64,000 nucleotides of DNA from Allodiplogaster sudhausi (GCA_945643635.1 CALZFC010000020.1:1477501-1541500); one strand, 5' to 3'; counted from the stretch's first letter, positions 22,016 through 33,975 are shown. The notes: generated from the letters alone by a model not told the origin. Made by a program: numbers and translations.

Positions 22016-25000
22016 ATGCGACCAAAACAGCATAAAACACCTCAGAGTCAGTATCCATGATTAATTGAGACTTCTAGTCTTGCAATTATTAATTTATTTA
22101 TGTATTTATATCACTTGAAATAATACTTTCTGTATAAAAATGTCCTAAGCAGACTAGCATTAAAAACAAATCATACAATTTCTAAACAAAAATATTTTTT
22201 ATGGTAATTTTACTATTAACATAATAATAATAACCTTATTGTTAGAAAAGTCTGAGAAGCCAAGGGCGAAGACCACGAAACAATCGGCCGGCAAAGAGGA
22301 CCATGGAAAGATACCGTCAGCAAACTTATTTTTTTCATATCAAGCGATTTATTTTATAATTGTTTGCGTGCGCCTTAAAAATCATAAGCGAATTGCAGTG
22401 TAAAGAAGGCGGTCGAACACAAAGAGAAGCTCTTGAAGAAGGTCAGCTGCTACATCTTATTCCTTTTTTTAATTTGGCGCCCAATCCCATTATCTCATTT
22501 GGAAGACAGCCGAACTCGTTTCCGTCGTAAGGAAGAAGGAAATTGATATCTCACTTTCATCATTTTTACTCATTTTAACTTATGCTCCGGTGGTCACAGC
22601 GGTTGGCCGACCAATGTGATTGATCCGTGCTTTTAATATTCGAAATTATCTTGTTTCATTCTCTCACTCCCCCCATGGCAGTTGTATGCAGAATGCTTAC
22701 TACTTTGTACTAATAATATGGTATTCGTCTTACGAACATTCCACTTGAGACCAAGCTCTCATGTCACATTGATTCTCAGGTCGACAAGAGCAACAAACAA
22801 AGTTAGTTGAAGATTGGTCATTTCAGGTGCCGGTGCCCGTGGCGGATCCGAGGCAGAGCGCGTACTGCGACCTCAAGGACGAGAAGGGCGCTGTGGAGTC
22901 GGCGCCGGCGACGAGTTCGTCGATGCCCAGTTCGGCGACACGGCCGCCGTCACCACCACCTCGCACGACGGGCCAATCCCAACGGAGAAATCGAGGCATT
23001 CCATGATTATCCGAGATTCGAAAGAGGATTCATTAACACTGATCAAGTCATTTTAAAATAGTAAAGAAATTATGACTAAGAATAAGAATTCTATGAACTA
23101 ATACAAATAATTTTAACATTTATTTCACAAACATTTTCTTAGGGCAAGACGAGCGAAGGCTACTATCTGCTCGGGAACTTCCTGCCAAACAATCAAGAGG
23201 CGCCGCCGGCGCAGAAAGCAGTCAGTCTTCTTCGTTTGCTTATGTTGGGCCTTTATTAATAATACCTAAAGCTGAGCTCATAATTAAAAACCGCTAAACC
23301 TTTTCTGTGTCCCAAATTTCACTTTTTTTTTGCCCCAAATTATTTTCTGTCCTTAAATTTACTTTTTTTTTGCCCCAAAATATTTTCTGTCCCAAATTTT
23401 ACTTCTTTTTGCCACAAAAATTTTTGCCCTCATTTTTTCTACTTTTTGTTGTCAATATTATAAATGATGTTATATAGGTCTCAATTTGCTGTGCTAGAAT
23501 GTATGTTGGTGTTCCTATAGGTGTTGCTCTCCCCCCCCCATCCCCATCCCCCCACCTACGGGCTTGTCCCGGACGGTGATTCCCCCCAGCTACGGGTTCG
23601 TCCCGGACGGTGGCCCCTCCCTCTCCCTCTGCCTGTCTGGATCGTCGCGGCCGCTCGTTCGCGCGTCGCCCCGCTCTCTCTCTCTGCCGTCGCGGACCGT
23701 CTACATCGCCGCCGCCCGTCGTATTGGAGTAAGGTATACCTCCCCCTGTAGGTCTCTCCTCCCCGTACCGCTTGCTCTGTCGCTCTTCAGCTGCGACTCT
23801 TGCTCTGCCACCGGTTAGCAATGGTTTCCCGGAGTTTGCTTGTCTTCCCCTGGTGGGAGGGCGACCGCTTCGCGTGTGAGCCTTGTATGTAGATCGGCAG
23901 CGCAACCCACCCACCGAGACTACGCGTCTCAGGGAGGGCTTGCCAGGTTCGCCTTTCTTTCAAATGCCGGTTTTGCGCAGCGGAGAAAGAGGACTTGCGT
24001 CCGCTACGTCCTCATGTGCGTTCTGCGCATGGGGATGCACTCGCTGCCTTCCAACAGCAGAGTGTAGAGCCCGCACCACCGGCGAACCTCCCAGTGAAGC
24101 GACCCAGGATGGTCAGAGCCCCTCCCCAAGGTCAACGTTGCGACGCTCACCCGCTGCTGCTCAGCAGCAAGGTCAGCAACAGAGACTGAGAGTGCCGGCC
24201 GCTGGAGCATCGCAGCTCCTCTGAAGTCAGCGATTTCTCGCGGTCTCGTCAAGGAGTGCAGGGAGGCTACCAAACCCAAGCCGCTCAAGCCGCCCGGTGG
24301 TTCGTCGTCGGCATGATGGGAAAATATTAAATTTGGGGCAAACAGAAATTTGTGGCAAAAAGAAGTAAAATTTGGGACAGAAAATATTTTGGGGCAAAAA
24401 AAAGTAAATTTAAGGACAGAAAAAAATTTGGGCAAAAAAAAATTAATTAGGGACACGAAAATAATTTGGTGCAAAAAAAAGTGAAATTTTTGACAAAAAA
24501 AGGTGCTCGCATTAAAAACACTAAAAAAATACTGCTATATAAAAATAATAATCCACTGATAAGTTTGCATCTTAATAAATAAACATAAATTTTAGAATCT
24601 TTTTTTTTCAGGTCGCAAAGTCAAAATACGAGAACGCCGACATTCGCGCAAAAGAAAAGGAAAAGGCAAGAATTTTTTTATAAATATATATAATTTTTTT
24701 ATTCTAGCAAAGGGAAGAAAAAAAATGTCAATTATTTTATCGTAGGAGAATAATTAGAATAATTTTATTGATCTTCTAAGGCTGCTGCTGCCGCTGCTGC
24801 GCCGAAGAAGAAGCTGGAAAAGGTCGTGAAGGACGACGGAAAAAAGAAGACGAGCAGCACCGAGTCAGTCAACAAATGGATCTTTAAAAAGATAAATTTT
24901 AAAATTAATTAATTGATTAAATAATTTTTTCTTCTTTTTACAGGAAGATGTCGACCGTGGAGTCAGTCAGCCTATATAATGCATATTTTTTTTTTAATAA

Positions 25001-25418
25001 TTTTTTTTTAATTAATTGATTTATTTTCCCTTTTTTTGCAGGAAGAAGCCGAACCGCGAGTTTGTCAACCACTGCATATTTTTTACCTATTAAATTTTAA
25101 TATTTATTATTTCTCTTGTTCTTTTTTTGCAGATTAAAGTCAGTCCGTAGCAGCAGGAATACGAAGAAGAATGAATCGGCGATGGCCTCCTACAATCCCT
25201 GTTCGCCTTTTAATTTTTTCCATATTCTCCTTTGAGCCAAATTTTTAAAAAAAATATTTATCTGTCATATAAACATGAAAATTTTGTTCATACTTTATTT
25301 TTAACAAATTTATAATAGTAATTCTTTTGTAGCTAAGAATGCCAGCACGATGTCGGCCATCTCGCATGGCCGGGCCACGAACAAGAAGGCGTCGAAGAAG
25401 GGATGCGTCATCTCCTGA
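22016..25418 (+). CDS. Lysine-rich protein with C-terminal CaaX box, left copy (probably frame-disrupted)
   Basis: Exons: 22016-22046, 22246-22315, 22399-22441, 22827-about 22990, 23143-23220, 24612-24665, 24781-24863, microexons 24944-24961 and 25042-25059, 25133-25200, 25333-25418. Phases agree at every junction except around exon 4. Recognisable pieces are MRPKQHKTPQ, KSEKPRAKTTKQSAGKEDHG, VKKAVEHKEKLLKK, VPVPVADPRQSAYCDL, TSEGYYLLGNFLPNNQEAPP and APKKKLEKVVKDD. The C-terminus is SKKGCVIS. A polybasic stretch before Cys-Val-Ile-Ser is the layout of a prenylated, inner-membrane-attached protein (inference). The protein family was not recognised. In exon 4, indels relative to the right copy shift the frame and lead to TGA at 23004, so this copy may be dying unless a different donor is used. 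Exon 6 uses a GC donor (AAG|GCAAGA). A 1.2-kb element sits in intron 5. Confidence 0.6.
23292..24510. mobile_element. Foldback-type insertion with GC-rich core
   Basis: Present in the left arm only; the right arm runs on past the shared GAGCTCATAATT without it. The ends are long imperfect inverted repeats of about 150-200 bp (around 23292-23440 and 24325-24510), built from TTTTGCCCCAAATTATTTTCTG-like modules. The core (about 23515-24310) is strikingly GC-rich and holds a short tandem repeat containing GTCCCGGACGGTG. No transposase was seen. Exact ends and target duplication could not be fixed by eye. Confidence 0.65.
24944..25059 (+). other. Pair of 18-nt microexons (left copy)
   Basis: 24944-24961 and 25042-25059 each have AG before and GT after. 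Both begin G-AAG-A and end GA, so both are phase-2 symmetric and add six residues: KMSTVE and KKPNRE. Each is followed by GTxxGTCA-like intron starts. Confidence 0.6.
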
Positions 25419-25575
25419 GCATCTCCGCTTCCCTCGCTCTCTCTCTCCCACTCTCTCGCCCCTCTTTCTTCCTCACCTGCAAATCCTTCCAAAACATCTT
25501 GGCCCGTCCACCGCTAACTCGCTCGAGAGCCCCCCAGGCTCCTTCTAACAGAGTCACTTTTCAGCCGCAGAGTCG

Positions 25576-25620
25576 AATAAAAAGAACACTCGCATTTGTT
25601 TGAAGAAGCAGATATTTATT
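25576..25620. terminator. Overlapping convergent poly(A) signals
   Basis: AATAAA at 25576-25581 serves the plus-strand CaaX gene. The reverse-strand AATAAA at 25615-25620 serves collagen A. The same pair is at 36130-36135 (minus) and 36091-36096 (plus) in the other arm. Confidence 0.6.
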
Positions 25621-25682
25621 GATAGATATTACAGTAATTGTATTTACACGAGGACGTAAGGGAGAAGATTACAAGAGAATAA

Positions 25683-26807
25683 TTATGCGATGAAGACCCT
25701 CTTTCGGTAGCCGACGGAGGAAGCTTCGACTTGGATGGGGGCGGCAGTGGAGGGAGAGTCGTAGCCTTGAGAGGCCGAGTCCCCGTGGACGGCGAGTTCA
25801 TGAGAGCGAGGAGGGCAAGGGCAGTAGGCGGCATCCGAGCCGGGGAGGCCGGCCTCTCCGTTGCCGCCGGGGATTCCGTCGCCACCGGGGAGGCCATCGT
25901 TGCCAGGGAAGCCGGGCTCGCCCTCGAGGCCGTCCTGACCAGGCTGGCCGTCCGAGCCGGGGGCGCCGTCCTGGCCAGGCTCGCCAGCAGGTCCATCCTG
26001 GCCGGCCTCTCCGGGGGTTCCGCTTCCTCGTTGTCCGTTGCTGCCAGGCTGTCCGGGCTGGCCAGGGGAGCCGTCGTTTCCGTTTCCTCCGAGATCTCCA
26101 GCCTCTCCATCCTCTCCAGGCTGGCCATCGGCTCCAGTGGCGCCGGCCTGGCCGGGGAAGCCATCGGGGCCGGGTTCTCCGGCGGACCCGTCGGGGCCAA
26201 TGGGGCCAGCGGGCCCGGCCGGGCACTGGATGCACCGGCGCTCGTGGGAGACAGTGGAGAACGAGGCGACTCCTCCGCTCTGTCCGGGCTGTCCGGGGTG
26301 GCCGTCCTCTCCGCCATGTCCAGGTGCTCCGGGAGGTCCGTGGGGACCGGGCGGGCAAGTGTTCGGGCCGGCCGCGCAGCCGCAGCTGCTTCGCTTCGTG
26401 TGGCGCTTGCCTCGGCCGAAGATGGCCGAGTCGGAGGATATAGAGAACGCGGGGACAGCGACCACCATATCGGACCACGCGCCGTTCGCCATCACCTGTA
26501 AATTAGAGGAATTTTAGATTTCTTGTATAGCAAATTGTAACAAGAATGAAGTCTAGCCTTGAAGTCGGCCAACGCCACGAGGGAGTCATCGTGGAATGTC
26601 GAGATGTCTTGAGCCAGAAGCCCAAGAGCTGCGATCACTCCAAGAAGAGCAACTCCTGAGGCTCCGGTTGCCAGGTGGAGGAATACCTTGAAACATTACC
26701 GTATTTAACGTACTAGACTTTAAAAAAACATATTACGAAATTTCTTTCGTTAACAATAAGTGAAATATCCTATTAAATTAAGGATAATTTCTAACCTGGG
26801 ACGACAT
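25683..26807 (-). CDS. Cuticle collagen A (left arm)
   Basis: Three exons, 26807-26796 (MSSQ), 26686-26558 and 26495-25683, giving 317 residues. Exon 2 ([20 protein letters not shown]...LVALADFK) is the hydrophobic nematode cuticle-collagen N-domain that acts as the membrane signal. Exon 3 starts [12 protein letters not shown] and has a furin-type site GRGKRHTKR. The Cys clusters are [22 protein letters not shown] and YCPCPP. Between and after them run Gly-X-Y blocks. Such collagens form trimers, are cleaved at the RxxR site and cross-linked in the exoskeleton. Intron 2 has a GC donor (AAG|GCTAGA). It converges on the CaaX gene. It is nearly identical to collagen C in the other arm. Confidence 0.92.
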
Positions 26808-26870
26808 CCTTCTTGAATGGAAGAGAAGAGGAAGCGAATGTCCTTGCTGGTTACTCCCGAGACTCTCGGT

Positions 26871-26879
26871 CCTTTTATA
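26871..26879 (-). promoter_or_regulatory. TATA box of collagen A
   Basis: TATAAAAGG on the minus strand, 64 bp upstream of the start codon. All five collagens have an A/T box at a similar distance. Confidence 0.75.
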
Positions 26880-26880
26880 G

Positions 26881-27678
26881 GCGGCAACACTCGCCATTCG
26901 GCTCACAACCGAGGGCTCTGAGGAGTGTAACTGCCGAGTTTTGTGTTAATCGAGAACGGTGTTAGGAGCTGGCTCTTGCCTCAGGCCATTTCTTCTCTCT
27001 CTGTCTCTCTCTCTCTCGTTTATTCAGACTCTCTCCGTATCTCTGTGTCTCTTTCCCTCTCTCTCTCTCTCATTCTGCCCCCTCCCACATTCTAGTCTCT
27101 CTCCTAATGCCTCTTTCACTTTACATATCCTTTTCACATTTCCACTCTCTTACTCTCATACTTTCTCCCATTCTCTATCACTCTCATTTTCCGTTCTTCC
27201 CTCTCTTAAATTCTCCAATCTCTCTTCCACGTCCCTAATACTCGGCCTTGGAATTAATGTAGCCCTCTTCATTCACTTTCTTGCTTCAATTTTTTGGTTG
27301 TAACTGAGAACGGTGTCTATCGAAGCTATAATTGGAGAAAGACATGAGTGGAAAAAGTAGTCCGCTTATGAAATGTAACGCTCAATGCCGAGGAGCCTTG
27401 GCAACTTTAAAGAGCGAAGCAAAGATAGGACACACCCTGAGCGCTATTTCGTTTTTGACAGCTACTTATGTATGTAAGTAGTATGTACATGGACCTGTCA
27501 CTGCGCTCCAAGAGCGACAATTGAGCGACAAGCGACAATTGTCAAGAGATTCTGCAGAAAAGCTATTTTCTGCTTTGTTTCTAACAAGGTCTTTTCTGAA
27601 CTATCGACGGAAACTGGTGAGTTTTGTAACATGTCCGAGAACTGCGAGAGGCATGCTTGGCTCTCTCCAATTTCTCTT

Positions 27679-27719
<41 letters not shown>

Positions 27720-27744
27720 TTCTCTCTCCCACTTTCTCTCAATG

Positions 27745-27775
<31 letters not shown>

Positions 27776-29280
27776 CATCCGTCTCTCATTCACCTTCATT
27801 CTCCTCCCGCTAACTTTTTCTCAGTGTCTATGTGCATCTTTCTGCATCTATGCACTAGCTCTTTCTCTTTTCCACTTCTCTATCAATCTAACTTTCCGTA
27901 CTTCCCTCTCTTTCCTTACTTATACTTTTTTCACATTCTTATTGCACGACCTTGGAATTAACATATCTCTATTCACTTTCTCGTTCGCTTTTTTGGTTGT
28001 TGCTGAGATCCTTTCCTCGAATAGTTCAATATAAAAAAGGCAAAAAAACTGCAATGTTCAATGCCGATCATAACTGGGTGATAAAACGCCATTTCTTTGT
28101 CTGATCCCCTACTTTTCACTGCACAAGAAAGATCTCCGGGAACCTGTTCCTGATATCATTAAAGAGTGAAGATTAAGGAAGAGATAATACTCTGCTAGCC
28201 ATTTGGTCGTCGAAAACCTTGAGAATGAATCTGATAGCAACATTGATCAAGAGATGGTGGTTGTAGTAACTCGTGAGCTACAGACCCTGTCTCTTTGGTG
28301 TATCATTATTTCTGCCTGGGGTGAAGATGGAGAATTAGAGAAAGAGAGAAAGAGAGAGAGAGAGAGAAAGAGAGGGAGCTTGCCATCTCCGATATGCACA
28401 TTTCCAAGAAAATTGTTCTGACTCTCCGGTCCTGCTATCCTCACATCATTTGTTCAAAATGGCCGGAGTTGGCGTTCTTGAAAAGAGGAGTCAGAGCGAG
28501 ATGGAACAGAGAACAAAATAGCTATGAAGTTTATTCCTTGAAAAAAGAAGGCCAATTATTCATCGTACATGAAATAAGGAGGTATTTCAATGTGACATCA
28601 TTTAAACAGGATAATATGGTCGTTCAATTGCAAAATAATAAAAATAAGTAAAGTTAGGAGAGGAATTGCATCATAGTGCCGGCTCTATTCAAGTGTGGCT
28701 TATCAACGAATCATAGGCTTCTCATGGAAAGTCCCATCGGAAGTCTAGACCTTGTTAGTTGTTTGTATGAACAGGCTAGGCGAGTTGGCATCAAGCTAAA
28801 GGCTCCAGAAGTCACATGCTTAGAGGCCATCTCTTATGCGCAATATAAATACAGAATCTCTCATTGTCATTCCGGGCCGGCAAACAATGGAAGATGCCCT
28901 GATCAAGATCTAAAATGTGTTAACATAAAGGCTATTGAAGAATGCTCGGGCGAAGAGCAATCTTCAACAAAAAAACGGCTTCTTTCATTCAACCGAGGAA
29001 GTATCACTTCCCTTCAACAAATATTTTTGTTCACATCCATTTTAGGACCTTGATAGGGATGTGCGTTTTCTGTTTGCGGAGACTTCAAGCAACAGATCTG
29101 TTGACTCAAGAATTGCCTCGTTCGTCCAAACTCTCGGATGTCTCAATGCACAAAGATGGGAATTTGATGGCAGCCATCTAGATTGTGAGAGAAGTCGCTT
29201 GAGTGCACAGAGAGGGAGAGAGAGAAGAGAGAGAGAGAGAGGGAGAGAGAGAGAGAGGAGAGAGAGAGAGAGGGAGAGAG

Positions 29281-29326
<46 letters not shown>

Positions 29327-30482
29327 GGAGAGGAGAGATCGCGAGATAGGAAAGGCGTCTTGGAAAAGGGTTGGCTTTCCGCCAAACGTTTGATCAGCTG
29401 CCCGTTTCTCTTCTTCCACGTTCCGCAAGCAGACCTCATGGGTTTGTATAGAAAGGCAAAGCAGGGAAGCAGAATATAATGGGCCTCTGCTTCAGCGATT
29501 AAAGGCACTAGCTTCTTTTTTATTACAAAATATTTTACCGTATTTATTAGGAATATTTCAAACATATGTTTATAGAGAGAATTAAATATATTTTTTTGTA
29601 AAATAAAATAAAAAAAATTGTAAAATACTCAAGGCAACACTGACGACAAATCCGATCTCGCTAGTTGTCGATGAGGCAGCCGGATATCCGTGCAATATTC
29701 CTACCGGTTCGTTTACTTCTTTAGAATGCACAGAATCTTCTTTTCCACTAATATTCAAGTTCTTTTTCATTATATTCTATTATTTCAGAATATACATATA
29801 CATTCCAGTGGGTGTAGCATGAAATTACTCATGCCAGAAATTTTGGAATAATCTGAACTTTTAATTTTTCTCACGCAACATAACGCTTTTGAAATATCCT
29901 TGGAAGCTAGTTATTTTGATGTTGAGAATTGAACGCTTCGGGAGCATTTAGTTAGAAATCGGTTAGCTACTTTTTTGTATTCAATCCGAAGCCAACTTTT
30001 CAACGGATCATCGGTTAATTCTGCCCGAAGAACTGCGTTTTCTTCTCTCTCTTGTCGCGTAAATGTTGCCCAATAAAGTCATCTGACTGTTATTGGTTGA
30101 ATGCAGAAAGCGATATGCGTGAAGGGATGCAGCTTGTCTCGTAGCAGCGAGTTGTTCAACAACACGACGACAGTTTCAGTAATTCTACTGTTTAATTTAA
30201 TCAAAATTCTATTATTACCAATTTATACTCTTTTAGTTAAATTAATTTTAAAAATCTAATTTAGCGGGCAAATTTATTTTTCAATAAACATAATTAACGT
30301 CACGTTTACTTTTTGTTCAAAAGAGGAAATATTTTGTTCTGTTTACTTCATTCTTCTCTTAGATGAATGAAAGAAAAAATACTTTTAGACGAGAATGGTT
30401 TCTGTTTTTTTTCTATTCTCACATAGTCATCTGCCAGATGGCTGATTGTGGGGATTCGAGCGGGAGAGAGAGAGAGATAACG

Positions 30483-30522
<40 letters not shown>

Positions 30523-32517
30523 AGAGAGAGAGAGATAGAGAGAGCTGGAGCGATCAGAAACGGCAATGAGCATACAATACACAAACCGTTGGAGTGTTAG
30601 GACGAAATCCACGAGAAATTTATTAGGTAAATTTTGACAGCACAATGGGCAGATTGCAATATGACAGGTGAAGTGGAATTTTTACTCTGTGCCGCAAACA
30701 ATGTCAACGGACATCTCTCCATTGTGTTACTGGTAGCAATTTCGTGAATTGAATTGATAGAACTTTTGCAGAATCCTACGTAGGTGAAGAAAAAGATGAA
30801 AATGGAGAGTGAGGAGAGAAAACGTCTAGGGAAGAGAAGAAGAGAATAAGAGAGAGAATGATAGAAACGGAGGGTAAGATGGGCAGAGCAAATACGACCT
30901 GAAATTTGGATGCCCAGACGGCCTAGCAAAACAGGTTCTGCCTCATCGACTACTATGTATGTATGTAGCTCTGGACTATTCGCTTGCTCACCCACCACCT
31001 TGCAGAGACCTCTTCCATTATTATTCGGCTTACTTTTAGCAGATTTAATGTATAGTTAAATGATTCATATTTAATACTTTGTTTTCTTTTCAGCTTCCTT
31101 TGCGATGCCTTCATACACAAGGCAAAATGTCTTCTATTCGGTCCATAATTGGCTGCTGATCTTTTAACAAGAAGCGAGCAATTTCTACCTTCACTAATGG
31201 TTGGCAATTAGTTTTATCCATATTTTTTTCAAAAAAAAATTTCTTTAAAGACGATCTAGCTCTCACAATGCCATTAATGTTCCGTGTGTTTGAGTGGGAG
31301 CTGCCTGTATTCATTGTGACATTCAGATGGATTTAGAGAACTACGAACAAGAACCAAGGCATTCGATGCTCAGCCGAAGGCAGCAAAATACTGCCGGAAA
31401 ACATGCAAATTATGTTAGTCAGGTAAGACATCATTGGTTGTTAATTAAAATTCGTTGTACTTCTTTTATAGCTACTTTATTTCGAAACATACTACTTCTT
31501 AGGTAATTGATTCGATAGTTTAAATCTAGGTATGTAATTGTAAGCACAATAGCCTAGCGTTTTCTTAAGATAGACCGTAACCACGACTAAGCCATCGTTC
31601 AGCCGGCAGATTGCATCGTTGAACATCCAAAGTAGTAAATTCGGTTTTTTAAGTTAAAAAATGTTCATGCGACTTCTAATTACTTTTCAGCATTTTTAAA
31701 CCATCAGATCCAAAGCATATTTTCCTTGCTGTTTTAGCTGCTATTGTTGGAGCCTAATGGCTTCTGCTCGTCAAGCGGTTACACGAGTGAGATAAAGTGA
31801 GCTTGCTGCCCATGAGCTCGAACATGCAATATCTGTTCCTGCGTCTTCAGTCATCTCCGCCAATGCCATTCACGTGCACAGGACTGGTGGTGAGCCGAAA
31901 TGAGATGTCAATAAAGCACGTCTGGTCTGCATACATATTTGTGTTGAATACTTCAAATCTGGAAGCATTTGATACTCTGCTGCCTATTTTTGGCTGAAAA
32001 TGAAGTGTGTTGTTATGTTATGTTCTAGGTGAGAATGCCACAAACATGAAATAAATTTAATTTGAAAAAAAAATCCTCTTACAGCTACATACGTACCTGC
32101 AAACATCCTGGTAACCATTTTGTCTCCGTTGAAGTGGTTGACTATTCGAATTCCTATTGTGCGAGGAAGATGACAGGCGACTGATTTCCTTTTGATGTGA
32201 TGTCTGTTTGGCAATTACCTTGACCTCTTATACATATGCACTTCTTCCTCCTAATTTACAAACAATTTAGAGATTAAGACCTGCACGAGATTCACTTGAC
32301 TTAAAATAGTAATTGTATGACGACTTCGTGTATGGTTATAACATGTTGTAAATACATACCGTATTCTCGTCATCAGCTTTCTAAACTGCTTTTTCCAAAA
32401 TGGGCTGAATTTTTTTTATGTTCTGCTATATCCATCAACATTAGCAGCAAATATTTATTGATATGATCGCATCCGTATGTGAGCTGATTGTGAGTAAGAA
32501 GAGTGCAAACGATGAAA
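26881..32517. other. Spacer of the inverted duplication, no supported gene
   Basis: TC tracts at about 26995-27080 and 27660-27790, and GA tracts at about 28340-28375, 29212-29340 and 30465-30545. The sequence CTTGGAATTAA plus about 60 bp of similar downstream text occurs near 27247 and 27951. Long ORFs at 28676-29053 and 30597-30998 have AT-rich, non-collagen codon use, no known motif and no splice partners, so they were not called. Confidence 0.45.
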
Positions 32518-33724
32518 TTAGGCGATGAAAACTCGCTTCTGCTTTCTGTAGCCGACGGAGGAAGCTTCGACTTGGATGGGGGCGGCAGTGGAGGGAGAGT
32601 CGTAGCCTTGAGAGGCCGAATCCCCGTGGACGGCGAGTTCGTGAGAGCGAGGAGGGCAAGGGCAGTAGGCGGCATCCGAGCCGGGGAGGCCGGCCTCTCC
32701 GTTCCCGCCGGGGATTCCGTCGCCACCGGGGAGGCCATCGTTGCCAGGGAAGCCGGGCTCGCCCTCGGGGCCGTCCTGACCAGACTGGCCGTCCGAGCCG
32801 GGGGCGCCGTCCTGGCCAGGCTCGCCAGCAGGTCCATCCTGGCCGGCCTCTCCGGGGGTTCCGCTTCCTCGCTGTCCGTTGCTGCCAGGCTGTCCGGGCT
32901 GGCCAGGGGAGCCGTCGTTTCCGTTTCCTCCAAGATCTCCAGCCTCTCCATCCTGTCCTCTCTGGCCATCGGCTCCAGGGGCGCCGGACTGGCCTGGGAA
33001 GCCATCGGGGCCGGGTTCTCCGGCGGACCCGTCGGGGCCAATGGGGCCAGCGGGCCCGGCCGGGCACTGGATGCACCGGCGCTCGTGGGAGACAGTGGAG
33101 AACGAGGTGACTCCTCCGCTCTGTCCGGGCTGTCCGGGGTGGCCGTCCTCTCCGGCATCTCCAGGTGCTCCGGGAGGTCCGGGGGGACCGGGCGGGCAAG
33201 TGTTCGGGCCGGCCGCGCAGCCGCAGCTGCTTCGCTTCGTGTGGCGCTTGCCTCGGCCGAAGATGGCCGAGTCGGAGGATCCAGAGAACGCGGGGACTGC
33301 GACCACCATGTCGGACCACGCGCCGTTCGCCATCACCTATAAATTGTTGCAACTCAAGTTTTTGCTAGTGTGATATATTAATTAACAGTAGATCTTATGC
33401 AAATATAAAATAGAATGAAAATCGAGCCTTGAAATCAGCCAACGCCACGAGGGAGTCTTCGTGGAAGGACGAGATGTCTTGAGCCAAGAAGCCAATTGCT
33501 GCGATCACTCCAAGCAGCGCAGCACCAGACGTCGCGGTCGCCAGGTGAAGGAACATCTCGAATGGTTCTTTTATTTTTCGCATTTTTTCAAATGTTTAAA
33601 AAGAAAAAAAAGAAAAAGAACAAATTTTTGCAATGTTTTAGAAGGATAATAATGGTGGATTAGTACTAATGAAAATAAATAAACTTAAAAGTTTCAAATT
33701 TTTTCCTCTTACCTTGGAAGACAT
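32518..33724 (-). CDS. Cuticle collagen B (spacer of the duplication)
   Basis: Three exons, 33724-33713 (MSSK), 33556-33428 and 33336-32518, giving 319 residues. Exon 2 begins [20 protein letters not shown]. Exon 3 has [20 protein letters not shown], the GRGKRHTKR cleavage site, the same Cys clusters and Gly-X-Y blocks as collagens A and C, and ends [10 protein letters not shown]. It is clearly the same subfamily, slightly diverged. Intron 2 begins AAG|GCTCGA; the alternative of reading on meets a stop, so a GC donor is needed. It has no CaaX gene beside it. Confidence 0.92.
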
Positions 33725-33777
33725 TGAAGAAGAGGAAGTGAATGCACACTCTTGATGCATTCGAAAGACACGCTCGT

Positions 33778-33786
33778 CCTTTTATA
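33778..33786 (-). promoter_or_regulatory. TATA box of collagen B
   Basis: TATAAAAGG, 54 bp upstream of the start codon. A GA tract (coding-strand sense) begins about 95 bp further up, at 33883. Confidence 0.72.
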
Positions 33787-33882
33787 GGAGCTTCTCCTCA
33801 GGCAGTGCTTGCCAGTCGATTCCGAGTTAATGGCAGACGAGAACTACTACGCACTGTGTGAAGCGGGAGTGGCGGCTCTCTA

Positions 33883-33975
33883 TCTCTCTCTCTCTCTCTG
33901 TACCTCTCTCTCTCTCTGTACCTCTCTCTCTCTCTCTGTACCTTTCTCTCTCTCTCTCTGTACCTCTCTCTCTCT
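33883..33975 (+). repeat. TC tract with repeating TCTGTACC spacer
   Basis: CTCTCTCTCTCTGTACC units of about 20 bp repeat five times, upstream of collagen B. Confidence 0.85.

Larger units (their letters stand above)
21765..26880 (+). repeat. Left arm of large inverted duplication
   Basis: Reverse complements of 34795-38990 align along this arm in the same gene order: upstream sequence, lysine-rich CaaX gene, convergent collagen. Similarity is near-perfect at the collagen 3' end and its UTR (about 25597-25720 against 36000-36120) and patchier through the CaaX introns. It fades upstream of the collagen TATA boxes. The left arm is longer because of the inserted element at about 23292-24510. Confidence 0.88.

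Noticed and set aside
23399..24474. ORFs in the GC-rich core of the foldback element
   Set aside because: Low-complexity translations on both strands with no transposase or other domain.
25616..26501. Long ORFs overlapping collagen exon 3 in other frames and on the opposite strand (also at 32-36, 39 and 43-44 kb)
   Set aside because: GC-rich Gly-X-Y coding creates open shadow frames; only the frame with Gly every third residue and the Cys clusters is real.
28676..29053. 125-residue plus-strand ORF in the duplication spacer
   Set aside because: Initiates only at a GTG, AT-rich codon use, no motif, no splice partners, single copy; kept as unsupported.
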